Assembly (NCBI GenBank): GCA_902619925.1
Contig: CACNFY010000003.1
Span: 28,622-92,621, forward strand
Reading direction: 5' to 3'
DNA length: 64,000 nucleotides
Origin: an uncultured Pelagibacteraceae bacterium
Lineage (GTDB): Bacteria > Pseudomonadota > Alphaproteobacteria > Pelagibacterales > Pelagibacteraceae
Below are positions 38,422 to 46,451 of this stretch, one piece after another. The translations under genes and the position numbers were made by a program. Numbering within the stretch: the first letter of the stretch is position 1; the number at the start of each line of letters is the position of its first letter. Below the pieces are notes generated by a model. It did no database searches. It was not told the DNA's origin and saw only the letters and a list, made by a program, of their open reading frames with translations.

Positions 38422-39174
38422 ATGAAAAATAAATCCAAAGAATTAACTATAATTACTGTTGTTAAAAATGATAGGTCAGGTATAGAAAAAACAATTAAAT
38501 CTATAATTCTCCAAAAAACAAAACGTGTTGAATATATTGTTGTGGATGGAAATTCCAAAGACGGAACAAAAAAAATAATAAACAAGTTTAAAGATAAAAT
38601 TGATAAAATTATTTCTGAAAAAGATAGGGGTATTTATTATGCTATGAACAAAGGTATTACCAATAGTTCAGGAAATATTATAGGATTTTGTAATAGTGGA
38701 GACATTTTGTTTCCTAATGGATTAAAAACTATATTAAAAAATTTTAAAAAAAAAAAAATTGATGTTCTTTTTGCTACAGTAAAAAGAAACTATATCGGGA
38801 AAACTATAATTAAACATGGATTCAAGAAAAATAGAATTTTTTATAATTTTGATTTTGCAACAACACACTCAACGGGTTTCTATATAAAAAAAAAAATTCA
38901 TGATCAAATCGGTCTCTATGATACTAAATTTATTATTTCTGCTGATTATGATTTTTATCTGAGATTAATTAAATTAAATAAATTCAAATTGGGTTCGTCT
39001 AATAAAAAAAATATAATTGGAGAAATGATGAGTGGCGGTCATTCATCTAAATTTTCTTATATTAAGCATTTAAATGAAGAAACAAAAATAAGATTAAAAA
39101 ACAAACAAAACTTAATTTTAGTTATATTAATTTACCTCAATTCTGTTATTAAAAATTTTCATAAAATAATTTAA
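38422..39174 (+). CDS. GT2-family glycosyltransferase (WcaA-like)
   Basis: A 250-residue GT-A glycosyltransferase with LTIITVVKNDRSGIEKTIKS, IVVDGNSKDGTKKII, GIYYAMNKGITNSSG and FCNSGDI replacing a canonical DxD, followed by DYDFYLRL. It is a stand-alone plus-strand gene between the epimerase and the convergent OYE-like gene. It contains a 13-base poly-A tract encoding four lysines and a second run of 11 A, positions where slippage could shift the frame. Confidence 0.88.
   Translation: MKNKSKELTIITVVKNDRSGIEKTIKSIILQKTKRVEYIVVDGNSKDGTKKIINKFKDKIDKIISEKDRGIYYAMNKGITNSSGNIIGFCNSGDILFPNGLKTILKNFKKKKIDVLFATVKRNYIGKTIIKHGFKKNRIFYNFDFATTHSTGFYIKKKIHDQIGLYDTKFIISADYDFYLRLIKLNKFKLGSSNKKNIIGEMMSGGHSSKFSYIKHLNEETKIRLKNKQNLILVILIYLNSVIKNFHKII
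38746..38758 (+). repeat. A13 homopolymer inside a GT2 gene
   Basis: Thirteen consecutive A residues in frame with the glycosyltransferase, encoding a Lys-Lys-Lys-Lys run before IDVLF. Such tracts can be slippage-prone, though AT-rich codon use alone can produce them. Confidence 0.85.
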
Positions 39175-39179
39175 ATTTT

Positions 39180-40247
39180 TTAAAATGCCCTCGCATACTG
39201 GGTTGGCAATATTTTTAAGCCTTTTCTCCTTAATATTTTTTGATTATATAGAAAAAAAGGATTTTTTAAAAACGGTCTTCCAATAAAAACATTGTCAAAA
39301 TAACCTTTTTTTATATATTTTTCTGCTAAAATAAAGTCGTCGGTCATTCCAGTAATTCCTACTTTTAATTTTGTTTTTTTCTTTATTTCTCTTGCTAATC
39401 TGGCTCTAAAGAATTTTTTAAACTTTAAATCAGTTTTTGTTAGTATACCTCCCGAGCTAACACAAACATAATCAAAACCAATATTTTCTAGTTTTTTACA
39501 AAATTTAACTGTTTCACTTATTTTGATGCCATCTTTTAAATGATCTTCGCCAGTTATTCTTGCTCCTAATAATTTATTTTTTGGCCATAGTCTTCTGGCA
39601 ACTCTAGCAATTTCTAATGGGAATTTAAATCTTTTTTCCATCGACCCACCGAAATTATCATTACGAGTATTACAAACCGGTGATAAAAATTGATGTAGAA
39701 GATATCCATGCGCCATATGTAGCTCTAACGAATCAAAATTTACCTCTAATGAATTCAATATAGCTTTTTTAAAATCATTGATTACAGATTTTATATCTTT
39801 ATGACTCATTTTTTTTGGTTTTGGCCAACCTTTATCTTTTGGCAATTCGGAGGAAGATATTGTTTGCCAGGATGACTTTCCTTTTAATGGAGAATTTTTT
39901 TTTATCCAGGGTACTTCACTGGACCCTTTTCTGCCTGCATGTGAAAGTTGTATACCAACTAAAGTTTTATTATTTGATTGTAAAAAGTTAATAAGCTTTT
40001 TAAATTCTTTTTTTTGTTTATTAGTACCTATAGCTAAATCTTTATTAGAAATTCTACCATGATTTGAAACAGCGGTTGATTCTAAAGTTACTAAACTTGC
40101 TCCAGAAAGGCAAAGATTTGACAAATGTCTATAATGCCATTCTGTCGGGCAACCATCTCTCGCAGAGTATTGGCACATCGGCGAAACAACTATACGATTG
40201 TTAAGTTTTTTTTTTCCTTTTTTGAAATTTATTTTTTTTAATATCAT
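39180..40247 (-). CDS. Old yellow enzyme-family NADH:flavin oxidoreductase (YqjM-like)
   Basis: A 355-residue FMN-dependent TIM-barrel ene-reductase relative. Features are NNRIVVSPMCQYSA near the N-terminus with the YqjM-type cysteine, QLSHAGRKGS, ELHMAHGYLLHQFLSPVCNTRND containing the catalytic/flavin-contact segment, and GRPFLKNP at the C-terminus. Such proteins reduce activated C=C bonds with NAD(P)H. Its presence inside a glycan island is unusual. The start overlaps the end of the upstream unknown gene by 47 bases, implying coupled expression from the divergent region at 40.7-40.85 kb. Confidence 0.9.
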   Translation of the reverse strand: MILKKINFKKGKKKLNNRIVVSPMCQYSARDGCPTEWHYRHLSNLCLSGASLVTLESTAVSNHGRISNKDLAIGTNKQKKEFKKLINFLQSNNKTLVGIQLSHAGRKGSSEVPWIKKNSPLKGKSSWQTISSSELPKDKGWPKPKKMSHKDIKSVINDFKKAILNSLEVNFDSLELHMAHGYLLHQFLSPVCNTRNDNFGGSMEKRFKFPLEIARVARRLWPKNKLLGARITGEDHLKDGIKISETVKFCKKLENIGFDYVCVSSGGILTKTDLKFKKFFRARLAREIKKKTKLKVGITGMTDDFILAEKYIKKGYFDNVFIGRPFLKNPFFLYNQKILRRKGLKILPTQYARAF

Positions 40248-40710
40248 TTTTTTGAACTAGAAAATCATTATGAGGATGAAATATCGCGCCAGGATATGAC
40301 CAGTAAGTTTCTATAAATAATTTTCCTAATGCACTTCCTAATTTAGGTAAATGTGGAACTCCATCACTATCAATCATGGAATTAAATGGAACTGCTATTC
40401 TTAACCACTCCCCTCTTGGTTGATTTTTATAAAGACATCTTAAATATATGGCTAAAGGTGGATCAATTGGTTTATAGCCCTTAAGTTTAAAAGCTTTATA
40501 AATATTTTTTAATTTTGTTGGTTTTTTAAAACCTAGACTTCTTACTTTAATTTTATGAATTTCACATCTTTGAGATTGGTTAAAAGAATGATTTCTAATT
40601 TTTTTACAAATATCTAAAATCCAATCACTCAAAATATATTTTTTTTTAAAATTGTGTATACAAGTATTGATATTTTTAAATTTTATTTTATTAATTTTTT
40701 TCCAAATCAT
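40201..40710 (-). CDS. Protein of unknown function, partner of the OYE-like gene
   Basis: A 169-residue protein I do not recognise. The N-terminal half is basic. The C-terminal half carries a dense, conserved-looking block around residues 95-150 with RGEWLRIAVPFNSM, DGVPHLPKLGSALGKL and ETYWSYPGAIFHPHNDF; the clustered His, Trp and Pro residues suggest a folded, possibly metal- or ligand-binding domain. No signal peptide or membrane helix is visible. It overlaps the OYE-like gene by 47 bases and is divergent from the regulator-radical SAM fusion, with the paired operators lying between. Confidence 0.6.
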   Translation of the reverse strand: MIWKKINKIKFKNINTCIHNFKKKYILSDWILDICKKIRNHSFNQSQRCEIHKIKVRSLGFKKPTKLKNIYKAFKLKGYKPIDPPLAIYLRCLYKNQPRGEWLRIAVPFNSMIDSDGVPHLPKLGSALGKLFIETYWSYPGAIFHPHNDFLVQKNDIKKNKFQKRKKKT

Positions 40711-40816
40711 TTCAAGATTTAAATTTGAAGTTATTAAAATAATTTATGATAACTTAATTTACATTAACTTTTAAAAAGAAATGATAAAAAATCAAGCAAA
40801 TTCTGATATTTTAAGC

Positions 40817-40845
40817 TTTACTGTTCAATGAATGAACGATATATG
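40817..40845 (+). promoter_or_regulatory. Promoter of the wHTH-radical SAM gene, with operator in the spacer
   Basis: TTTACT at 40817-40822, a 17-base spacer and TATATG at 40840-40845 form a moderate -35/-10 pair. The 15-base palindrome O1 fills positions 1-15 of the spacer. A start point about seven bases downstream would fall beside the ATG at 40854, predicting a leaderless or near-leaderless mRNA, and there is indeed no Shine-Dalgarno sequence before that ATG. Confidence 0.55.
40823..40837. promoter_or_regulatory. Operator O1: GTTCA-N5-TGAAC
   Basis: A perfect 5-base inverted repeat with a 5-base centre (ATGAA). It lies between the proposed -35 and -10 elements. Its centre is 22 bases, about two helical turns, from that of O2, so two dimers would bind the same DNA face. 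The likely ligand is the winged-helix domain encoded by the adjacent gene. Confidence 0.72.
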
Positions 40846-40859
40846 TTCAGTCGATGAAC
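40845..40859. promoter_or_regulatory. Operator O2: GTTCA-N5-TGAAC
   Basis: A second perfect copy with a different centre (GTCGA); counting the flanking T and A, the arms extend to six bases (TGTTCA/TGAACA). It covers the end of the -10 element and the start codon at 40854-40856. The differing centres with identical arms argue for selection on the arms rather than recent duplication. I found no other copy while reading the window. Confidence 0.72.
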
Positions 40860-42143
40860 AATAAAGAAAAAAATAAACAAAATACAGATGATTTAGATAT
40901 ATTAAGGACAATTTCAAAGAAACCTAATATTTCTCAAAGAAAACTATCAAAAGAATTAGGGTTTAGTTTAGGAAAATTAAACTATTGTATAAAATTATTA
41001 CAGAAAAAAGGTTTAATTAAAATTCAAAATTTTAAAAAAAATAAAAAAAAATTAAATTATTTATATATCTTAACTCCTCAAGGTATTTCAAAAAAGACAA
41101 AACTTACAATTAATTTCATGAAGAAAAAAATGAAAGAGTATGACGAATTGATGAAAGAAGAAGAAGTGAATATAAAAAATAACAACAAGTATAAAAATGA
41201 AATAAAAGAATTTGGTATTGGCCATAACAGCCAAGCCTTGGATAATGTAATAGAGGAAAATAAAACAAGAACAAAACCTCTGTTTAAAACTATTGAGGTA
41301 AACATCAAAAGAAGAACAGTTATTGTCGATGACATTTTATCTACACACAAAGAAGTTCCTATCCCAAGTTGGATAGAATTAAGTATAATTGATGTCTGCA
41401 ATAGAAGTTGCTCGTTTTGCCCAAAATCTGATCCAAAAGTTGCTCCAAACACCTATCAAAAAATGCAAATGAATTTAATTAACAAATTAACAGAAGAGCT
41501 AAAAGAAATTAAATACAAAGGATCAGTAGTATTGTGTGGTTATGGGGAGCCAATGCTTCATAAGGATTTAAATTTAATTTGTAAAAAACTATCTGAAGCT
41601 TCTTTTGTAGAGGTTGTAACTAATGGCGATACACTGAACCCAAAACAAATAAAAAACCTTTACATTAATAATGTTAACAAGCTTTTAATCAGTATGTATG
41701 ATGGAGAGCATCAAATAAAAAAATTTAAACAAATGATTGAAGACTCTAAAGTTCCTAAAGATTTTGTAATACTTAGAGACAGGTGGTATGACTCAAAAAA
41801 AGACTATGGCTTAAAATTAACAAATAGAACAGGAACTATTAGTATAGGACAACAAGAAGAAGTTGGAAAATATAAAAAATGCTTTTATCCCTCTTATCAA
41901 TTTTTAATTGATTGGAATGGAGATGTATTTTTGTGTCCCCAAGATTGGCAAAGAAGAGTTACGATGGGAAATATGATGCAAGAGCATATATTCGATATAT
42001 GGACAAGTAAAATAATGTCCAAATTTAGAAGAAACCTTATTAATGGAAAAAGAATTGAAAGTCCCTGTACTTTATGTAATGCAGAAGGAACTATACTTGG
42101 AAAAAACCATGCTAACGAATGGGCGAAAATTTATTCAAATTAA
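40854..42143 (+). CDS. Fusion: EPS-associated MarR-type winged helix + radical SAM/SPASM enzyme
   Basis: A 429-residue two-domain protein. Residues 13-105 match the EPS-associated MarR-family regulator type (ISQRKLSKELGFSLGKLNYC recognition region, wing, then YLYILTPQGISKK and a long dimerisation-like helix). A linker of about 65 residues leads to a radical SAM domain with the 4Fe-4S motif Cys182-x3-Cys186-x2-Cys189 (CNRSCSFC), a GYGEPMLH glycine/glutamate SAM motif and VVTNGD. The C-terminal part has a SPASM-like cysteine set: Cys343, Cys361, Cys405 and Cys408. It may sense or process a metabolite and repress its own promoter. The regulator is normally a separate protein of about 105 residues. 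Confidence 0.88.
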   Translation: MNNKEKNKQNTDDLDILRTISKKPNISQRKLSKELGFSLGKLNYCIKLLQKKGLIKIQNFKKNKKKLNYLYILTPQGISKKTKLTINFMKKKMKEYDELMKEEEVNIKNNNKYKNEIKEFGIGHNSQALDNVIEENKTRTKPLFKTIEVNIKRRTVIVDDILSTHKEVPIPSWIELSIIDVCNRSCSFCPKSDPKVAPNTYQKMQMNLINKLTEELKEIKYKGSVVLCGYGEPMLHKDLNLICKKLSEASFVEVVTNGDTLNPKQIKNLYINNVNKLLISMYDGEHQIKKFKQMIEDSKVPKDFVILRDRWYDSKKDYGLKLTNRTGTISIGQQEEVGKYKKCFYPSYQFLIDWNGDVFLCPQDWQRRVTMGNMMQEHIFDIWTSKIMSKFRRNLINGKRIESPCTLCNAEGTILGKNHANEWAKIYSN

Positions 42144-42148
42144 TTAGA

Positions 42149-42871
42149 ATGAAGATAACTTTAATTACAGGCGCGGGAAGAGGAATAGGACTTTCAATAT
42201 CTGAAAAATTTTATTCAGAAGACCATAATTTAATTTTACTTGTGAGAAGTAATAATCAAAAAAGAGGATTAGAAAAAAAATTTGATAAAAAAAAAGTTAA
42301 AATTTTCGTTGGAGATTTGGCTAATTATTCATTTATTAAGAAGATTGCTAAAAAAATTAATTTTGTACATAATATAATTAATAATGCTGGAACTAGAAAC
42401 GATAATCATATTCATGGGGTTAAAAAAAGTGACCTGGATTACTTAATTGACGTAAATTTTAAAGCAACTTTCTATTTAACTCAAATTTTTACAAAAAAAA
42501 TGATCAAAAAAAAAATTAAAGGCTCAGTTGTTAACTTAAGTTCTCAATTAGGTCATGTAGGAGCTTACAATAGAACTGTATATTGCTCTTCTAAGTTTGC
42601 TGTAGAGGGATTTACAAAAGCTGCTGCTTTGGATCTTGGAAAATATGGTATTCGAATTAATACAATTGCACCTACAAAAACAATAGTAAATAAAAAAGAA
42701 CTTTTATTTACAAAAAAAAGACTTGCAATAATTAGAAATAAAATTCCATTAAAAAAATTTACTGAAAAAGAAGATATAGCTGAATTATGTTTATTTCTTA
42801 CTTCAAGTGCAAGTAAAAATATAACTGGTTCCTCTATAAAAATTGATGGTGGATGGACAGCCGGTAAGTAG
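42149..42871 (+). CDS. Short-chain dehydrogenase/reductase (FabG-like)
   Basis: A classical SDR of 240 residues from ATG 42149, with ITGAGRGIGLSI, NNAGTRND, serine in NLSSQLG, and the catalytic YCSSK (Tyr-x-x-x-Lys), ending in the family-typical GSSIKIDGGWTAGK. A frame from 42119 would add ten residues inside the upstream gene and is rejected. It follows the radical SAM fusion after five bases, so it is probably in the same regulated transcript. The substrate is unknown. It converges on the next gene with a one-base gap. Confidence 0.9.
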   Translation: MKITLITGAGRGIGLSISEKFYSEDHNLILLVRSNNQKRGLEKKFDKKKVKIFVGDLANYSFIKKIAKKINFVHNIINNAGTRNDNHIHGVKKSDLDYLIDVNFKATFYLTQIFTKKMIKKKIKGSVVNLSSQLGHVGAYNRTVYCSSKFAVEGFTKAAALDLGKYGIRINTIAPTKTIVNKKELLFTKKRLAIIRNKIPLKKFTEKEDIAELCLFLTSSASKNITGSSIKIDGGWTAGK

Positions 42872-42872
42872 T

Positions 42873-43691
42873 CTATTTATAAACATCTAACTGATGTGTT
42901 TTACTAAAACAATCTATAAGACTATCAGGATCTAGATTTATTATATCAAAGTTCTTAAATTTTTCGAAACCCTCAAAAACGCCTGAGCTTCGTCTTAACA
43001 AATTGCTTATTGATTTAGTATTATAATTTTTTTTATACACACCATTATCATCGTAAAAGTGGCGGTGAACTTGGAAAATTTCGTTTTTATGATTAACTTT
43101 AATATTATTCCAATGATTATTATCTAGTCCTATAAAATAAATCTTTTTATAGCCAAGGTGTTTACAAATTGATAACGCTTTAAGGCCTGAAATTGATCCA
43201 TATCCAAAATATTTGGTAATATCTGTAATATTTTTAGTTTTGTTGTCAGGATTGTTGTTAAAATAAAATATTTCATTATCTTTAAAATCATGTTTACCCC
43301 AAGTTTCTGTTGGCAAAAATAATTTTGTTTTCTTTTTTTTTATAATTTCAATAGTTTTAACAATTATATTTCTTAAATTTTCTTCAAGATCAAATTGATC
43401 TGGAAAGATTGTTCTTTCATCGGATAAAAGATAATAATCTATATCAATATTTTGTGAAACATCTGAAGCAAGAAAGCCACCTAAGGAGAAAATATCAAAA
43501 TTTTTATTTTTAATATTATTAATTTTTTTTAAATCAATTTTAGATAAAGAATTTCCAGTAGCTAATAATATTACATTTTTGTCTTTTTTAGTGTTTCTAA
43601 TCTTAATAGTTTGATTAATTATTTTTCTATTTTTTACTTTAAAAAGTTCATCTTTTAAAAGAATTTTTAAGTTTGAATAAAAATTAATCAT
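42873..43691 (-). CDS. DUF115/sialyltransferase-fold-like protein
   Basis: A 272-residue protein. The N-terminal ILLATGNSLSKIDL resembles the nucleotide-binding start of GT42 sialyltransferases and of DUF115 (MptE-like) proteins, and GYGSISGLKALSICKHLGYKKIYFIGLD fits the conserved second half of the same fold. It is likely a glycosyltransferase; given the NeuB and CMP-sugar synthetase-like genes in the same gene string, transfer of a nonulosonate is attractive but unproven. It is the last gene of the long leftward unit and overlaps the upstream GT4 stop-start by four bases. Confidence 0.6.
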   Translation of the reverse strand: MINFYSNLKILLKDELFKVKNRKIINQTIKIRNTKKDKNVILLATGNSLSKIDLKKINNIKNKNFDIFSLGGFLASDVSQNIDIDYYLLSDERTIFPDQFDLEENLRNIIVKTIEIIKKKKTKLFLPTETWGKHDFKDNEIFYFNNNPDNKTKNITDITKYFGYGSISGLKALSICKHLGYKKIYFIGLDNNHWNNIKVNHKNEIFQVHRHFYDDNGVYKKNYNTKSISNLLRRSSGVFEGFEKFKNFDIINLDPDSLIDCFSKTHQLDVYK

Positions 43692-44839
43692 AAACCTAAT
43701 TTAGATATAATTTTATCATAAGTTAAAGAAAATTTTTTAAAATTTTTTTGATTAATCTTATATAATTTACTGTAATTAATTCTTTTATTTTTTTTTTTAT
43801 CTAAAAAAACTTTTTTTAAAATATTACTTAATTCTTTATAATTGTTTACATCAAAATATGTTCCCTTTGAGCCTAGTTGTTCTCTATGTATTTTAAGATT
43901 TGATGCAAGCACTCTAGTATTAAGAGATTTGGCTTCCTCAATTGCTGAATTCCATCCTTCAGACTTAGACGGGTTAATTAGATATAACGCATTCATGATT
44001 AAACTTAATTGTTGATCTCTTGATAAGTTTCCCAAAATCTTGAAATTAGATAATTTATTTTTTTTTATCTTTTTGATTAATGTTTCATAATAGGAGGATG
44101 ACCTCCAGTCAAATTTTGTGCCTGTGGATACTATGGTAGGTTTGATATTTTCTTTTTTTAACTCGATCAAACTATCTATTATTAAATCATAATTTTTATG
44201 TATCCAAAACTGATTTGAAATCATAAAATATTTTCTAAATTTTCTAAAAAGTTTACCATTAGGTTTTTTTATTGGCAATTTATTCAAAAAATTTAATACA
44301 GTTGTTCTTTCTTTTTTAATATTATAATTTAATAAAAAATCATCTCTTACAGTTTTACTGCTAAATAAAATAATTGAACTATTATCTTTTAAAATAAATA
44401 TATCCAACCATCTTTTAAATCTTTTTTTAAGAGAAAATAAATGTTTCAAATGTAATTGCTGTAAATCAGGTATCCAAGTTACAGATTCTATTTTTGAATA
44501 TTTACCTAAAGGAAAACTATGTGAAAGAATTTCAATTTTATATTTCTTTAAAGTAGACTCTAAAATCAAATCTCTCTTGAATAAAATCAATATTAATAAT
44601 CTTAAATAATTAATTAAAATATTTATTTTTTTATTTGGGTCTAATATACTTAGATAAACAATTTTAAATCTTTTAAAATTTGGATTAAGTTTTTTCTTGT
44701 TTAAGCCAGTAAAAATTGTAATTGAATTATTAGAATACAATCTAATACCCTCAAATAGATTAGAAAAATAATTACTTCCTCCCAACCAACGCTCATGTGA
44801 AAAATTGATGATAAATCCAAGATTTTTTTTTTTAATCAT
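43688..44839 (-). CDS. GT4-family glycosyltransferase
   Basis: A 383-residue GT-B enzyme. The acceptor domain begins with a NFSHERWLGGSNYFSNLFEG loop. The donor domain has FMISNQFWIHKNYDLII, FKILGNLSRDQQLSLI and the donor motif EGWNSAIEEAKSLN. The sequence resembles mannosyl- or rhamnosyltransferases of O-antigen clusters, but the sugar cannot be assigned. It lies five bases after the methyltransferase and overlaps the next gene by four bases. Confidence 0.87.
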   Translation of the reverse strand: MIKKKNLGFIINFSHERWLGGSNYFSNLFEGIRLYSNNSITIFTGLNKKKLNPNFKRFKIVYLSILDPNKKINILINYLRLLILILFKRDLILESTLKKYKIEILSHSFPLGKYSKIESVTWIPDLQQLHLKHLFSLKKRFKRWLDIFILKDNSSIILFSSKTVRDDFLLNYNIKKERTTVLNFLNKLPIKKPNGKLFRKFRKYFMISNQFWIHKNYDLIIDSLIELKKENIKPTIVSTGTKFDWRSSSYYETLIKKIKKNKLSNFKILGNLSRDQQLSLIMNALYLINPSKSEGWNSAIEEAKSLNTRVLASNLKIHREQLGSKGTYFDVNNYKELSNILKKVFLDKKKNKRINYSKLYKINQKNFKKFSLTYDKIISKLGL

Positions 44840-44844
44840 TAAAT

Positions 44845-45600
44845 TTAGATTTTAATCAAAATCGCATATCTACCAAATTGAGAGTCATAAAACGATTTTG
44901 GCATATTAAGATATTTGAATTTAATATTTTTCTTTTTTAAAAACAAAAAAAAATCTTTATTAAAATATAGATGTGGTGTCTTTTTATATTTTTTTAAATA
45001 TTCTTTTTTTGTCAATTTTTGTCTCTTCATCTGATGATTGATAAATTTTCCTTTATATTTTGTGTTAAATATATCGGATATCAAAACTCCTTTTTTGGCT
45101 ATCCTGACCATTTCTAAGATTAATTTTTTTGTATTTTTTTTACTTGGCAAACAATGCAATACAGCATTAGAAATGACCCAATCAATACTTTTGGTTTTTT
45201 CTTTAATTGTATTTCCCCCTGGTTTTAAAACTTCATAATTTAATGGTTTAATTATTTTCTTTTGTAAATTTATAAAGTGTCGATTAACATCTTTAGAATA
45301 AATCTTGCTAAATATTTTTTTTTTATACAAATAGAAAATTGTAAATCCATTTCCTGATCCATAGTCTAAAATTGAAAAATTTTTTTTTTTTTTAATATGC
45401 CTTATCAAAAAATTATTATAATCTTTAAATGATGTTTTTAAATTCACTTTATTTGAAACAGGATTCATAATCTTAAATAATTCAAAAGCAGTTTTTTGAT
45501 AAGTCCATTTTTGACTCTCAGCTTTGTTTAAAATTTTTAAAGAATCTACATTCCTAAAAAACTTTTTATTATTATAAATTTTTGACCATTCTTTACTCAT
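44845..45600 (-). CDS. Class I SAM-dependent methyltransferase
   Basis: A 251-residue protein with SAM motif I SILDYGSGNGFTIFYL, a post-I acidic residue in SKDVNRHF and a motif IV-like WVISNAVLHCLP. It is probably a sugar or glycan methyltransferase. A run of 14 A residues on the coding strand, encoding four lysines just before the SAM motif, makes it a candidate for frameshift switching. The start overlaps the upstream epimerase gene by eight bases. Confidence 0.82.
   Translation of the reverse strand: MSKEWSKIYNNKKFFRNVDSLKILNKAESQKWTYQKTAFELFKIMNPVSNKVNLKTSFKDYNNFLIRHIKKKKNFSILDYGSGNGFTIFYLYKKKIFSKIYSKDVNRHFINLQKKIIKPLNYEVLKPGGNTIKEKTKSIDWVISNAVLHCLPSKKNTKKLILEMVRIAKKGVLISDIFNTKYKGKFINHQMKRQKLTKKEYLKKYKKTPHLYFNKDFFLFLKKKNIKFKYLNMPKSFYDSQFGRYAILIKI
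45380..45393 (-). repeat. A14 homopolymer (T14 on plus strand) in a methyltransferase gene
   Basis: Fourteen consecutive A on the coding strand, the longest homopolymer I found. It lies immediately before the SAM-binding motif of the methyltransferase, so a one-base slip would abolish the enzyme. Confidence 0.85.
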
Positions 45601-46450
45601 AATTTTTAAACCATCTAATGTAATTATTTAGTTCTTTTGATAATTTTTTTTTTGGTTTCCAATTTAAAAATTTTTCTACCCTTAAGTTTGAAGAAACATA
45701 GTTCTGATATTCAGATTTATTATATTTTTTTGAAAAAGAAATTTTTTTCTTTATCCCATATAAATTTTTCATTTTATCAAGTAAAACCCTTATTTTTATA
45801 CCTGAGCCTGACCCAACATTTAATATTTGTTTTTTAACTTTTTTTTTAGAATTGATAATTTTCTCGGACAATTTAGTAAAGTCATTAATATTTAGATAAT
45901 CTCTTTTCTCGTTACCATCTCCTCTAAATGTTAATTCATTTTTTTTAAATTTTTTGCAAGCATCCCAAATTATTTGTTTTTTAAGACCTATCCCATAAAT
46001 AGAAAAAATTCTTAATATAAATATTGAATTATTTTTTACTTTTAATAATTCTTTTTCTGCCATCAACTTAGTCTTTCCATAATCAGAAATCGGTAAAGTT
46101 TTATTTTTTTCAGAAATTTTATTTGCAGAAACTTTTCCATAAACCGCCTGACTTGACAAAAAAACAATAATTGATTTTTTAAGTTTTATTTTTTTAATAA
46201 ATTTAATTAATTTTTTAGTAGATTCTAAGTTTTTTTTTTTATGTATTTGGTAAGGAATCTTATTTATTCCAACTAAACCAGTGCCAGCACAATGAAAAAT
46301 GACCCGTGGTTTTATTTTTTTTTTTAATAATTTTTTATAATCTAATCTCTCGGTCTTTGAGGAAATTCCAAAAATTTTATTTTTTTTTTTAAATTTTAAT
46401 TCAAGACTATTACCAATGTAACCTTTAATTCCAGTAATTAGAATGTTCAA
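45593..46450 (-). CDS. NAD-dependent epimerase/dehydratase
   Basis: A 285-residue extended SDR with ITGIKGYIGNSLE as cofactor loop, FLSSQAVYG, the catalytic YGKTK (Tyr-x-x-x-Lys) and RIFSIYGIGLKKQI, ending in a WKPKKKLSKEL tail typical of nucleotide-sugar epimerases. It probably produces or modifies a nucleotide sugar for the island's glycan; the exact reaction is not readable. It overlaps the following methyltransferase by eight bases and follows the gene at 46452 with one base between. Confidence 0.82.
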   Translation of the reverse strand: MNILITGIKGYIGNSLELKFKKKNKIFGISSKTERLDYKKLLKKKIKPRVIFHCAGTGLVGINKIPYQIHKKKNLESTKKLIKFIKKIKLKKSIIVFLSSQAVYGKVSANKISEKNKTLPISDYGKTKLMAEKELLKVKNNSIFILRIFSIYGIGLKKQIIWDACKKFKKNELTFRGDGNEKRDYLNINDFTKLSEKIINSKKKVKKQILNVGSGSGIKIRVLLDKMKNLYGIKKKISFSKKYNKSEYQNYVSSNLRVEKFLNWKPKKKLSKELNNYIRWFKNYE

Positions 46451-46451
46451 A

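Noticed and set aside
40711..40816. Promoter for the leftward unknown/OYE-like pair
   Set aside because: Several TTGATT- and TAAAAG-like hexamers occur on the minus strand, but none forms a convincing pair, so I did not annotate one.
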